This document shows positions 1 through 6,810 of a stretch of DNA of 32,959 nt, in pieces; positions within the stretch are counted from its first letter, which is position 1; every line of letters begins with the position of its first letter. Made by a program: the position numbers and the translations under genes. Origin of the DNA: Deltaproteobacteria bacterium (GTDB taxonomy: Bacteria > Desulfobacterota > Desulfobacteria > Desulfobacterales > C00003060); NCBI GenBank assembly GCA_030665585.1, contig DAOUZN010000005.1:1-32959 (forward strand), written 5' to 3'. The notes under the pieces are model-generated. The model was not told where the DNA came from. It did not search any database and saw nothing but the letters and a program-made list of their open reading frames with translations.

Positions 1-141
1 ACCCTCAATCGTCGCTATGATGTCATATGGACCAAAGACTGCCTCCGCTGACTTTACCCCCCTCTTTTCAGAAAGATAGCCCACGGTTTCCCTTACTTTG
101 TACGGACTTGTTACATTAACCAAAACATACGCTCTTGACAT
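1..141 (-). CDS. Stand-alone Lrp/AsnC-type ligand-binding (RAM) domain protein, 3' end outside window
   Basis: Forty-seven residues are visible from an ATG at 141, preceded by an AGGTGAT ribosome site; the rest runs off the left edge. The reading (MSRAYVLVNV..., ending ...VFGPYDIIATIEG) matches the start of the small Lrp/AsnC C-terminal domain proteins, which have the beta-alpha-beta sensor fold but no HTH. Family members are usually about 75-80 residues and bind amino acids or modulate full-length Lrp regulators; the ligand here cannot be read. It lies 158 bp downstream of the IscU gene on the same strand and could be a late operon member or have its own promoter. It is absent from the supplied ORF track because it is truncated. 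Confidence 0.8.
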   Translation of the reverse strand, partial: MSRAYVLVNVTSPYKVRETVGYLSEKRGVKSAEAVFGPYDIIATIEG

Positions 142-260
142 CGTTATCACCTCATTATGCAGACTAAAGGTTCTCTATACTGATAAGAATCAGCCTGTGG
201 CCGTGGCAGTCTGTTGAAGAATGAACCGATTTTTTTAATGAACCTTGTCATGGGACACTG

Positions 261-280
261 TCAATGGAGGTTCCCATTGA
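261..280. repeat. Short inverted repeat between IscU and the Lrp-like gene
   Basis: TCAATGG and CCATTGA form a perfect 7-bp stem with a 6-nt loop, 20 bp past the IscU stop codon. There is no T-run on either side, so an intrinsic terminator is not supported. It may be an mRNA 3'-end stabiliser or nothing. Confidence 0.3.
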
Positions 281-299
281 GCAATTTTCATGGGTTAGT

Positions 300-800
300 T
301 TAGTGGTCAAGCTTTTCCGCACAGCTCATACAGAAGTTAGCAGTAACGGGGTTTTTCGTGTCACAATGGCTACATAGAATATGCCTTTTCACTCTTTTCG
401 CCTTTTTCGGCTCAGTTGTAGACGTTGGCTTGCCGGACTTCTTCTCCTCATAATCTCTAATAGCTTCAGCAAGTGCCTTTGCCCCAAGGTTGGAACAGTG
501 CATCTTTTCTTTCGGCAGACCATCCAGGGCCTGTGCAACGGCCTTTCTTGTTATGGCTTTAGCCTCCTTAAGGGTTTTGTTCTTGGCCATTTCGCTGACG
601 ATGCTAGATACTGCAATGGCTGCAACACACCCGAACGTCTTGAATTTCACATCCGTTAGTTTGTCATCGTTGACTTTAATGTAGAATGTCATCATGTCTC
701 CACATACTGGATTGCCAACCTCGCCGATACCGTCGGCATCCTCTATAGCACCAGCGTTTCTCGGGTTTGAGAAATGATCTATTACCCGTTCTGAATACAT
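300..800 (-). CDS. iscU: IscU/NifU-N-type Fe-S scaffold with C-terminal zinc ribbon
   Basis: The protein has 166 residues. Residues 1-120 are a NifU-N/IscU domain with the three cluster-ligand cysteines in place: C33 in GNPVCGD (with D35), C58 in FGCVAAIA, and C102 in MHCS preceded by H101. These ligands assemble a [2Fe-2S] cluster and hand it to apoproteins. After a Lys-rich linker (about 120-140) there is a zinc-ribbon-like tail with CSHC and CMSC pairs (C143, C146, C157, C160), which ordinary IscU (about 128 residues) lacks. ATG at 800 follows GAGGAGAT. It lies 26 bp downstream of the Rrf2 regulator and in one operon with the IscS-like gene. The zinc ribbon could bind metal, RNA or a partner; its role is unknown. 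Confidence 0.93.
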   Translation of the reverse strand: MYSERVIDHFSNPRNAGAIEDADGIGEVGNPVCGDMMTFYIKVNDDKLTDVKFKTFGCVAAIAVSSIVSEMAKNKTLKEAKAITRKAVAQALDGLPKEKMHCSNLGAKALAEAIRDYEEKKSGKPTSTTEPKKAKRVKRHILCSHCDTKNPVTANFCMSCAEKLDH

Positions 801-826
801 TTCTTATCTCCTCACAAGTTTTGAAC

Positions 827-1234
827 CTATTTATGGCTTCTAATCACATCAGACAAAGTCAACGAGTTTAGTTCATTATGCATAGCCCTCGTTGCTCTTT
901 CCCATATGCTGCGCGACAGGCAAGTCTCAGACCTGTCGCATATATCAGGGTCGCCAATACAACGAGACAAATCGATTCCGCCTTCAAGCAGCTTGACGAT
1001 TTCCCCCACAGTAATCTGTTCAGGAGGCTTTGCAAGCACGTGCCCTCCTTTGGGACCGCGCGCACTCTTGATATAGTGGGCTTTCTTCAATGGTATAATA
1101 AGTTGTTCCAAATACTTAACAGAAATACCCTCGCGTTCGGCAACGTCTCCTGTTTGCACATACCCGTCATTATAATGTTGAGCCAAATCCAACATCATTC
1201 TAATTCCATAGCGACTTCTAGTTGATAATTTCAT
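827..1234 (-). CDS. Rrf2/IscR-family transcriptional regulator
   Basis: The track ORF starts at 1342, but its first 36 residues overlap iscS and do not look like the family. The start MKLSTRSRYGIRMM at 1234 gives 135 residues, the normal Rrf2 length, 16 bp after the iscS stop. An N-terminal winged helix-turn-helix (about 1-80) includes the family pattern GPKGGH at 60-65. It is followed by three cysteines, C92, C99 and C105 (CX6CX5C), close to the CX5CX5C cluster site of IscR; the histidine ligand position of E. coli IscR is Arg here. I infer a Fe-S or redox-sensing repressor of its own operon; the palindrome over the operon promoter is its likely site. It may not be orthologous to IscR. Confidence 0.9.
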   Translation of the reverse strand: MKLSTRSRYGIRMMLDLAQHYNDGYVQTGDVAEREGISVKYLEQLIIPLKKAHYIKSARGPKGGHVLAKPPEQITVGEIVKLLEGGIDLSRCIGDPDICDRSETCLSRSIWERATRAMHNELNSLTLSDVIRSHK

Positions 1235-1250
1235 ACAAAGGCCCCCCACG

Positions 1251-2423
1251 TTATGCTGCGGTTTTTGTCCTCCAAATTGGGGAGAGTGAACGAAGTTTCT
1301 CAACAGCGACAGGAAGCTGATCCAGCACATATTGAATCTCATCGACCGTATTAGTGCCGTTCAGGGTAAATACCGCAGACCCTTGGGCCAAGTCAGGCGG
1401 AACACCAATTGCCACTAGAACAGGAGAGGTCTTAAGGGCCTTTGAAGCGCAAGCAGAACCAGTATTCACATAAATACCTTTTTGACTGAGCATAAAAACC
1501 AACGCTTCACCTTCAATGGCTTCAATGCAAAAGCTTGCATGGCCGGGTAGCCTTTTTTCTGGATGGCCCGTATATTTTACCTGCTCAATCCGGCCATGGA
1601 CCCCCGTCACAAGCCGGTCCCTGAGTTCCTTCACATGCTCAGCTTTATGAGGCAACTCTTGTGCAGCAAGCTCCGATGCCTTGCCAAGACCAACGATGGC
1701 AGGAACATTCTCGGTTCCAGCTCTCCTGCCGCTCTCTTGGATACCGCCATGAATAAGGGGCATCAATCTCAGGTTATTTCGGAAATAAAGTGCTCCAATC
1801 CCTTTAGGCGCGCCAAGAGAGACACCAGAAAGGCTCAGCAAGTCAACATTCAATTCATTGACATCGACTGGTATGTTGCCAACTGTGGCCACAGCATCGG
1901 TGTGAAAGACAACTCCTTTTTCTCTACAGATAGCTGAAAGGTCTGATATCGGCTCAATGGTCCCAATCTCATTGTTCGCATGCATAATTGAAACAAGGAT
2001 GGTCTCAGGCCTGATTGCTCGAGACAGACGTTCTGGATCTACCAACCCATGTTGGTCTACTTGGAGAAAAGTCACTTCGAAATCCATGCGTTCCAAGAAC
2101 CTGGCAGAATTAAGAACAGAATGATGTTCGATAGCGGAAATAATAATGTGCTTTCCCTTCTTTTGCCTAGCCAGGCCTATACCCTTAATCGCAAGATTAT
2201 TTGCCTCAGCACCAGAGGAAGTGAAAATAATCTCTCCCGCTTTGGCACCAATGAGTTCGGCTACCGTTGCCCTTTGTTCATCGATGACGTGCTTGATTCT
2301 TGAACCCATGTCATAGACCGTTGACGGGTTACCAAAATGCTCGTCAAAATAAGGCAGCATGGCTTCGACGACCTGTTTCCTTACAGGTGTTGCTGCCGCA
2401 TGATCCATATAGACCGTCTTCAT
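1251..2423 (-). CDS. IscS/NifS-like protein lacking the PLP lysine (probable non-desulfurase)
   Basis: The 390-residue fold-type-I sequence is clearly of the cysteine desulfurase family: MDHAAATP start, EHHSVLN (H100), HANNEIGTIEP, HTDAV (D176), GTENVPAIVG, and the mobile loop GSACASKA with C325. The motif that normally reads SGHK, whose Lys forms the PLP Schiff base, reads SGV-S (V201, S202) with the flanking LLSLSG and LGAPKGIG intact. Other PLP or substrate contacts are also changed: the phosphate-binding Thr (FTSGAT becomes FTSSGA, A72), the pyridine-ring Gln (A179) and the substrate-carboxylate Arg (V351). It should therefore not work as a PLP desulfurase. An IscS from Archaeoglobus fulgidus that lacks this Lys and supplies a cysteine ligand to a cluster on IscU is a known precedent. 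It sits 9 bp after the TusA-like gene and upstream of rrf2 and iscU. A GGGGG site precedes the ATG. Confidence 0.93.
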   Translation of the reverse strand: MKTVYMDHAAATPVRKQVVEAMLPYFDEHFGNPSTVYDMGSRIKHVIDEQRATVAELIGAKAGEIIFTSSGAEANNLAIKGIGLARQKKGKHIIISAIEHHSVLNSARFLERMDFEVTFLQVDQHGLVDPERLSRAIRPETILVSIMHANNEIGTIEPISDLSAICREKGVVFHTDAVATVGNIPVDVNELNVDLLSLSGVSLGAPKGIGALYFRNNLRLMPLIHGGIQESGRRAGTENVPAIVGLGKASELAAQELPHKAEHVKELRDRLVTGVHGRIEQVKYTGHPEKRLPGHASFCIEAIEGEALVFMLSQKGIYVNTGSACASKALKTSPVLVAIGVPPDLAQGSAVFTLNGTNTVDEIQYVLDQLPVAVEKLRSLSPIWRTKTAA

Positions 2424-2432
2424 GTGAGCCCC

Positions 2433-2681
2433 CTATTTAGTCTTTTTTATATAAAGTTTGTAACAGTCGTCATCCTCCTCAATGCCAATAAATTCCTCTC
2501 CACACTTTTTACACCAGTTTGGAATGTCCTCCAACGCCCCATCATAATCCGTTAACACTTCTAAAACCTGCCCCTTTTTTAAGCACCTGAGCTTGTCGCC
2601 CGGCTCTAGAAGATGCACGGGGCACATGCGGCACACGAGGTCTAACGTGTCGTCTGAGGGCTGATTTTCCACAAATTTCAT
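2433..2681 (-). CDS. TusA/SirA-family sulfur carrier-like protein
   Basis: The 82-residue protein is the first gene of the Fe-S operon, with ATG at 2681 after AAGGAG. The pattern LDLVCRMCP, then EPGDKL, LEVLTDYDGALEDIPNWCKKCG and a C-terminal KLYIKK, matches the TusA two-layer alpha/beta fold. The active Cys-Pro is C20-P21; the family CPxP is CPVH here. There are five further cysteines (C17, C33, C57, C60, C73), more than usual, and the 57/60 pair replaces the common W-C-x-x-x-G helix start. TusA proteins carry persulfide sulfur to partner proteins. Next to an IscS-like protein that probably cannot produce persulfide, it could deliver sulfur to IscU from another source. Confidence 0.78.
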   Translation of the reverse strand: MKFVENQPSDDTLDLVCRMCPVHLLEPGDKLRCLKKGQVLEVLTDYDGALEDIPNWCKKCGEEFIGIEEDDDCYKLYIKKTK

Positions 2682-2724
2682 GTCATGCTCCTTTCAGCAT
2701 TTGGGGGGGAATTAAATAATAATC

Positions 2725-2751
2725 TATTCTATACTATTTTGATAGAGAATA
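2725..2751. promoter_or_regulatory. Candidate Rrf2-type operator palindrome
   Basis: The 27-bp stretch TATTCTATACTATTTTGATAGAGAATA is an imperfect palindrome: 9 of 13 positions pair, with perfect TATTCT/AGAATA ends. It covers the -10 and start region of the Fe-S operon promoter, the expected place for repression by the operon's own Rrf2 protein. Assignment to that regulator is inference. Confidence 0.5.
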
Positions 2752-2774
2752 ACCACCCTTTAGCCTGGTGTCAA
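2746..2774 (-). promoter_or_regulatory. Sigma-70-type promoter of the Fe-S operon
   Basis: On the minus strand a perfect -35 TTGACA (2769-2774) is followed after exactly 17 bp by the -10 TATTCT (2746-2751). Transcription would start near 2739, about 57 bp before the TusA-like ATG. This is the only strong promoter seen upstream of the tusA-iscS-rrf2-iscU run. Confidence 0.7.
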
Positions 2775-2972
2775 GAATTCACGTCGCCGTCTCTGGGGCT
2801 GGTCTTGGATGGATTTGCCAAGAACGCTTGAAAAGGAACTGCCTAGCTGAGGATGCTTGAGTATGACAGGTGTTTTCTGGAAAAAGAATGCCGGGCTGTA
2901 AACAGGTTCACTTCCCTAAAAACGCGACCCCAGAGGTTCTGTAACCAAGGTGCCACATGACAGAGAAAATGC

Positions 2973-3177
2973 CAATTGTGACAGACTCGTAAAAGGTGTT
3001 TTGCGAACGACATTGAGCATTTTGGGATAAAGGCACATGAGATATTCAGCGTTAAAAAATGCTAACTGTTTGAGGGCGTTAGCCCGAGTTTTAGCATTTT
3101 AGCTGAATATCTTAAGGGCCCCCAAAATGTTCACGGAGTGGAGTAAAATCGACTTTTTACGAAACCGTCAATTGTGA
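2973..3177. mobile_element. MITE-like palindromic element with 9-bp direct repeats
   Basis: Direct repeats CAATTGTGA occur at 2973-2981 and 3169-3177. Between them the two halves are imperfect reverse complements along their whole length. The left end reads ACTCGTAAAAGG...GAGCATTTTGGG...GATATTCAGC; the right end, reversed, reads TTTCGTAAAAAG...GAACATTTTGGG...GATATTCAGC. There is no reading frame inside. This is the structure of a non-autonomous transposable element (MITE) with a 9-bp target duplication. Single diverged arms recur at 10943-10992 and 18613-18651, so it is a dispersed family in this genome. The transposase that moved it is unknown. Confidence 0.75.
3041..3111. repeat. Central hairpin of the MITE-like element
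   Basis: GATATTCAGC (3041-3050) pairs perfectly with GCTGAATATC (3102-3111). An inner ATGCTAA/TTAGCAT stem follows, and a terminal GGGC-GTTA-GCCC loop caps it. The folded form would be a long, strong hairpin in either strand's RNA. Confidence 0.75.
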
Positions 3178-3535
3178 ACAAAACTGGGAACGCAACAGAA
3201 AGGGAAAGCCTAGCATAGGGAAAAATGCATTATACGGGAAGACCTCAACATATTGGGGTCAGCTTGGGCCGGTAACAGCATAAGTTTCTTATCTTATCAA
3301 CGCTCGGAGCTTTTCAAACGTTTCAGACCGGTATCACAACAGCAGGCGTAGGGAGGTCCACCGCCGGTGAAAAGCCGGAAGAACAATAGGCACCTTGGCG
3401 TCGGTATACTCTCAACGCACCTGACAGGCTCATAGCTTCGCTGTTCGCCTGCGCGTAATCCCGCCCATTCGCCTTCCCTGATCAACAATGACCTGCCAAT
3501 AGAAGCCGTTACAATATGCAATGTTGTGTGTTATC
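3178..3535. other. Gene-free region with possible RNA structure upstream of mpl
   Basis: No convincing gene occurs here; the track ORFs have no recognisable motifs. GCAGGCG (3342-3348) can pair with CGCCTGC (3446-3452), enclosing GCCGG-TGAAAA-GCCGG and other GC-rich segments, so a structured RNA of about 110 nt or an mpl leader is possible. I could not match it to 6S, SRP, tmRNA, RNase P or a cobalamin riboswitch. The stretch 2775-2972 likewise shows nothing recognisable. Confidence 0.3.
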
Positions 3536-3564
3536 TTGACTGCAAATCGAAGATTCCCTATACG
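3536..3564 (+). promoter_or_regulatory. Promoter of mpl
   Basis: TTGACT (3536-3541), a 17-bp spacer and TATACG (3559-3564) give a good sigma-70-type promoter with a start near 3571, about 27 bp before the mpl ATG. Confidence 0.6.
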
Positions 3565-3597
3565 TTTTGATGGTAGCCTTAAAGATTGGAAAGAATC

Positions 3598-5022
3598 ATG
3601 GAAAACCAGAAAAACAATCTGATACCTGAAGACGTGAAGCGTGTTCACCTCATCGCTATTTGCGGCACGGGCATGGGCGCCCTGGCAGGGATGTTCAAAG
3701 AGGCCGGATTGGAAGTGACGGGTTCGGATCATCACGTCTATCCGCCCATGAGTACCTTTCTTTCAGAACGTGGTATCCGGATCGCCGAAGGCTTTCGCCC
3801 GGAAAACGTGTCTCATCGGCCGGATCTTGTGGTGGTCGGTAACGCCGTCTCAAGGGACAACCCCGAGGTGAAGGCCATGCTGGACCTTGCCCTTCCCTAT
3901 TGCTCCCTTCCCCAGGCCCTGAACCGGTTCTTTATCCATGGCAAGGGCGCCTTAGTCATCACAGGGACCCACGGCAAGACCACAACCTCGGCCCTCCTGG
4001 CGTGGGTCCTAGCCATAGCAGGCCTTGATCCTGGTTTCATGGTGGGCGGCATCCTGAAAAATTTTGATCGCAATTACAACGTTGGCACTGGACCTTACTT
4101 TGTCGTGGAAGGAGACGAATATGATACGGCCTTTTTTGACAAGGGGCCAAAGTTTCTCCACTACACCCCATCCCGGGCCATTCTCACCAGCGTCGAATTT
4201 GATCACGCTGACATCTACCGGAGCTTGTCCCATGTGAAAAAGGCCTTTTTCGACTTTGTGACGGCGATGCCACAGGAAGCCCTCCTGGTTGGCTACGATG
4301 GCGATCCCATTGTGACAGAACTCACGAGCCAGGCCCCCTGTTGGACGGCATTATATGGGTTTGGGGAAAGGTCGCCTTGGCGGCTTGAAAACGTGCATTT
4401 TGATCCGCCCTGGAGCCATTTTGATGTCACCAAGCGAGGACAGCCCTTTGGCACTTTTAAGGCGCCTCTCATGGGTCGCCATAATCTGTTGAATGTGCTA
4501 GCCGTGATTGCGGTGGCTGATGATTTAGGCCTGTCAGCAGATCTCATCCACCGGGCACTGGAGACGTTTGAAGGGATCAAACGCCGGCAGGAAGTGCGCG
4601 GAATCAAAAACGGTATTATGGTGATCGATGACTTTGCCCATCATCCCACCGAGGTGAGGGAAACCCTTGCAGCAGCCCGTTCTTTTTATCCAAACAACAG
4701 GCTGGTCGCCGTGTTCGAACCACGAACCAACTCGAGCCGACGCAAGATTTTCCAAGATAGATATCCCGATTCCTTTAATACGGCAGACCTCGTGTGTATC
4801 CGAAAGCCCCCGATGCTGGAAAAGATCCCGGTTGAGGAGCGGTTTTCATCCCAGCAGTTGGCCCGAGACCTCATGGCCCTGGGAAAAGAGGCCTATTACT
4901 TTGCAGACACCGATGCCATCGTCGACCATCTCGTGACCATTGCCAAGGCCGATGATGTGATCCTTATTATGTCCAATGGCGGGTTTGACAACATTCACGA
5001 AAGATTGTTAGAAAGACTGTAA
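3598..5022 (+). CDS. mpl: UDP-N-acetylmuramate:L-Ala-gamma-D-Glu-meso-DAP ligase
   Basis: The cytoplasmic Mur ligase recycles the murein tripeptide by joining it to UDP-MurNAc with ATP. From ATG 3598 it has 474 residues. The N-terminal Rossmann-like UDP-binding domain starts with IAICGTGMGALAGMF; the central ATPase domain has the P-loop ITGTHGKTTTSALLAW and VVEGDEYDTAFFD; the C-terminal domain contains DDFAHHPTEVRETL and FEPRTNSSRR. The TTG at 3586 given by the track would add four residues, but GGAAAGA at 3588-3594 fits the ATG. A promoter lies just upstream; def follows after 91 bp. Mpl is distinguished from MurC by this DEYDTAFFD and FEPRTNSS form. Confidence 0.95.
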   Translation: MENQKNNLIPEDVKRVHLIAICGTGMGALAGMFKEAGLEVTGSDHHVYPPMSTFLSERGIRIAEGFRPENVSHRPDLVVVGNAVSRDNPEVKAMLDLALPYCSLPQALNRFFIHGKGALVITGTHGKTTTSALLAWVLAIAGLDPGFMVGGILKNFDRNYNVGTGPYFVVEGDEYDTAFFDKGPKFLHYTPSRAILTSVEFDHADIYRSLSHVKKAFFDFVTAMPQEALLVGYDGDPIVTELTSQAPCWTALYGFGERSPWRLENVHFDPPWSHFDVTKRGQPFGTFKAPLMGRHNLLNVLAVIAVADDLGLSADLIHRALETFEGIKRRQEVRGIKNGIMVIDDFAHHPTEVRETLAAARSFYPNNRLVAVFEPRTNSSRRKIFQDRYPDSFNTADLVCIRKPPMLEKIPVEERFSSQQLARDLMALGKEAYYFADTDAIVDHLVTIAKADDVILIMSNGGFDNIHERLLERL

Positions 5023-5113
5023 AGATGGGGAAAAGCAGGGTTGATATTCCCTAGATTGACTTCGTTGTAAACGATCCTGAACGTTAATTATTTGGCGGGA
5101 GGCGTCATAATAG

Positions 5114-5641
5114 ATGGCCGCAAGACGCATACTAACCTATCCTGATACGGCACTACGAGAACGGGCCGAGCCTGTCACGAATATCGACGGGAAAATTCAG
5201 GAGTTCATTGATGATATGGCCGACACCATGTACCAGGCACCTGGCATTGGATTGGCAAGCAACCAGGTAGGAGAACCATGCCGTATCATCGTATTCGACA
5301 CCTCGGCCAGGGATGAGCCAAGCGACCTTGTTGTGGTGATTAACCCGGAAATCATTGAAGTCGATGGGGTTGTTTCAACCGAAGAGGCGTGTCTGAGCGT
5401 TATCGACTATAGCGCTGATGTCAAGCGTGCGCAGCGAATCACTGTCCAGGGCCTGGACAGGGAGGGGAACCCGATTACCCTAAGAAAGGATGGGCTTTCG
5501 GCCATCGTGCTCCAACATGAGATCGATCACCTGAACGGTCTTCTCTTCATTGACCACGTGAGCAAGCTTAAACGAGAGCTTTACAAGAGAAGGTTAAAGA
5601 AAACACTAAAGCAAAGAGAATCCTCGTTACAAAGACTTTAG
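5114..5641 (+). CDS. def: Peptide deformylase
   Basis: The 175-residue metalloenzyme removes the formyl group from the initiator methionine of nascent proteins. Motif 1 is GIGLASNQ, motif 2 is EEACLS (the usual Gly of EGCLS is Ala; the metal Cys is kept), and motif 3 is QHEIDHLNG with the two metal histidines and the catalytic Glu. The N-terminus ILTYPDTALRERAEPV is typical. A GGGAGG lies about 12 bp before the ATG. The basic C-terminus (KRRLKKTLKQRE) is common. The stop overlaps the last 4 bp of the convergent CxxCxxCC gene. Confidence 0.95.
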   Translation: MAARRILTYPDTALRERAEPVTNIDGKIQEFIDDMADTMYQAPGIGLASNQVGEPCRIIVFDTSARDEPSDLVVVINPEIIEVDGVVSTEEACLSVIDYSADVKRAQRITVQGLDREGNPITLRKDGLSAIVLQHEIDHLNGLLFIDHVSKLKRELYKRRLKKTLKQRESSLQRL

Positions 5642-6342
5642 GATCTGTGAGATTCCAGCGGCGCCAGAACGAGGGTGTCGCCTTCTTGCTTCACGCAAAG
5701 CCCAAACATGCGTATCGTGGTGGTCAGGGGTCTGCCGAAGAAAAAATCCATCGCGCTAGGGGCCAGGCCCAGCTTCTCTATCAAGACAAGCCGCATGTGG
5801 TCATCATAGTGCAGAAGGTCAAGGATCTTTTCCACTGCTTTCTCGGCATCCGGTCCCCGCAAGCCCTTTACGGATGCCTCCAAGATCGCATAGGAGCACC
5901 TTCGTTCATGGGCGCCTATGATCTTGAGGATTCTATCATCTGGATGGATGAGGTGTTTTCTTTGAAGGCGTGGCTTGGCCATGACCTCGTCAAATTCCCG
6001 CAGATCCCAGCATTTTAAGGCCCGGCATTCGATGGGCCTGTGGTCATAAATCTTGCATCCCTTCTGGTCATCATCGTAAAAGATACATGTCCAGGCTTCG
6101 TCCTGTCCTCTGATTTTGATCATTTCCTGTTCAAGGGCCATCAATGTTTCATCAATGTTGCGAACAACCTCACCTTTTCTCAAGGTGTAGAGGTTGTTCT
6201 TCTTCAGAACTCCCTCTTCAAGCAGGGTAGCGTCGTCCCGATGGAGGGTGGGCCCCCCTTTCATACAACAGGTCCCACAGCGAATACAGTGGGTCCGATG
6301 TTCCCCTGGCTCCACAGGCATCAAACGATTGGTCTTGACCAT
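5638..6342 (-). CDS. YkgJ-type CxxCxxCC cluster protein
   Basis: The 234-residue protein begins after a short lead with HCIRCGTCCMKGGPTL, the CxxCxxCC signature of the YkgJ/PF03692 family. The second cysteine set is CIFYDDDQKGCKIYDHRPIECRALKCW. These cysteines are thought to bind zinc or an Fe-S cluster; no reaction is established for the family. About 110 further residues (helical, ending DFFFGRPLTTTIRMFGL) are not recognised. It is monocistronic and convergent with def, overlapping by 4 bp. Confidence 0.85.
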   Translation of the reverse strand: MVKTNRLMPVEPGEHRTHCIRCGTCCMKGGPTLHRDDATLLEEGVLKKNNLYTLRKGEVVRNIDETLMALEQEMIKIRGQDEAWTCIFYDDDQKGCKIYDHRPIECRALKCWDLREFDEVMAKPRLQRKHLIHPDDRILKIIGAHERRCSYAILEASVKGLRGPDAEKAVEKILDLLHYDDHMRLVLIEKLGLAPSAMDFFFGRPLTTTIRMFGLCVKQEGDTLVLAPLESHRS

Positions 6343-6414
6343 GCCACGCCTCGACCGTGAGTGATCTACTAGGGCACGTTACCCCTGGGTTGCAAGGTGC
6401 TGGAGTTCAAACAA

Positions 6415-6445
6415 ATAACCCCGTCATCAAAGATGACGGGGTTAT
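6415..6445 (-). terminator. Intrinsic terminator of the cold-shock gene
   Basis: A perfect 14-bp stem (ATAACCCCGTCATC / GATGACGGGGTTAT) with a 3-nt loop is followed on the minus strand by TTGTTTG. It lies 76 bp beyond the csp stop and may also insulate the CxxCxxCC gene that begins at 6342. Confidence 0.8.
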
Positions 6446-6521
6446 CAATCCGTCGCCCCCCGGGCCCCCTGCCTTGTGAGCGGCGTCGGGGAGGGCTATT
6501 CTCTTTATCTAATTTTCCACC

Positions 6522-6728
6522 TTATACGGTTTCAACGTTCACCGCCTGCGGTCCCTTTTGGCCCTGCTCGACCTCAAATCGAACGCGCTGCCCTTCATAC
6601 AGAGACCGGAAACCACTCCCGAGGATCGAGCTATAGTGGACAAAGACGTCCTGGCCTTCGTCCATGCTGATGAAACCATAGCCCTTCTTCTCGTTAAACC
6701 ACTTTACAGTGCCTTCTGCCACGACCAT
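6522..6728 (-). CDS. csp: Cold-shock-domain protein (CspA family)
   Basis: The 68-residue single OB-fold nucleic-acid-binding protein has RNP1 KGYGFIS and RNP2 VFVHYSSI and the usual [15 protein letters not shown] opening. It binds single-stranded RNA or DNA and acts as an RNA chaperone. The ATG at 6728 lies only a few bases after AAAGGGGGG; a GTG two codons in has better spacing and would give 66 residues. The leader upstream holds a terminator-like hairpin (6776-6810), and farther up a TTGACA box on the minus strand (about 6932-6937) lacks a good -10, so the promoter is uncertain. Confidence 0.96.
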   Translation of the reverse strand: MVVAEGTVKWFNEKKGYGFISMDEGQDVFVHYSSILGSGFRSLYEGQRVRFEVEQGQKGPQAVNVETV

Positions 6729-6775
6729 ATCCCCCCTTTCACAAGATTATTTAGCTGGGATATGGGTCTGATAGC

Positions 6776-6810
6776 AAAAAAAGCCAACAAGGTCTCTGTG
6801 CCTTGATGGC
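6776..6810 (-). terminator. Terminator-like hairpin between yjbQ and csp
   Basis: On the minus strand GCCATCAAGG and CCTTGTTGGC form a 10-position stem with one T-T mismatch and an 8-nt loop, followed at once by seven T. It is either the terminator of yjbQ, whose stop lies about 165 bp upstream, or, if csp is transcribed from above it, an attenuator in the csp leader. Confidence 0.65.

Noticed and set aside
1251-2423. Loss of the IscS lysine as an assembly frameshift
   Set aside because: The residues immediately before (LLSLSG) and after (LGAPKGIG) are conserved in the same frame, so no indel pair is needed. Several distant PLP contacts are changed as well.
3340-3455. 6S RNA or cobalamin riboswitch upstream of mpl
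   Set aside because: GCCGGTGAAAAGCCGG recalls part of a B12 riboswitch, but the remaining conserved boxes are missing, and the 6S hallmark segments are also not found on either strand.
5114-5641. Deformylase inactive because EGCLS reads EACLS
   Set aside because: The metal Cys, both His and the catalytic Glu are intact; Gly to Ala at this place is a mild change.
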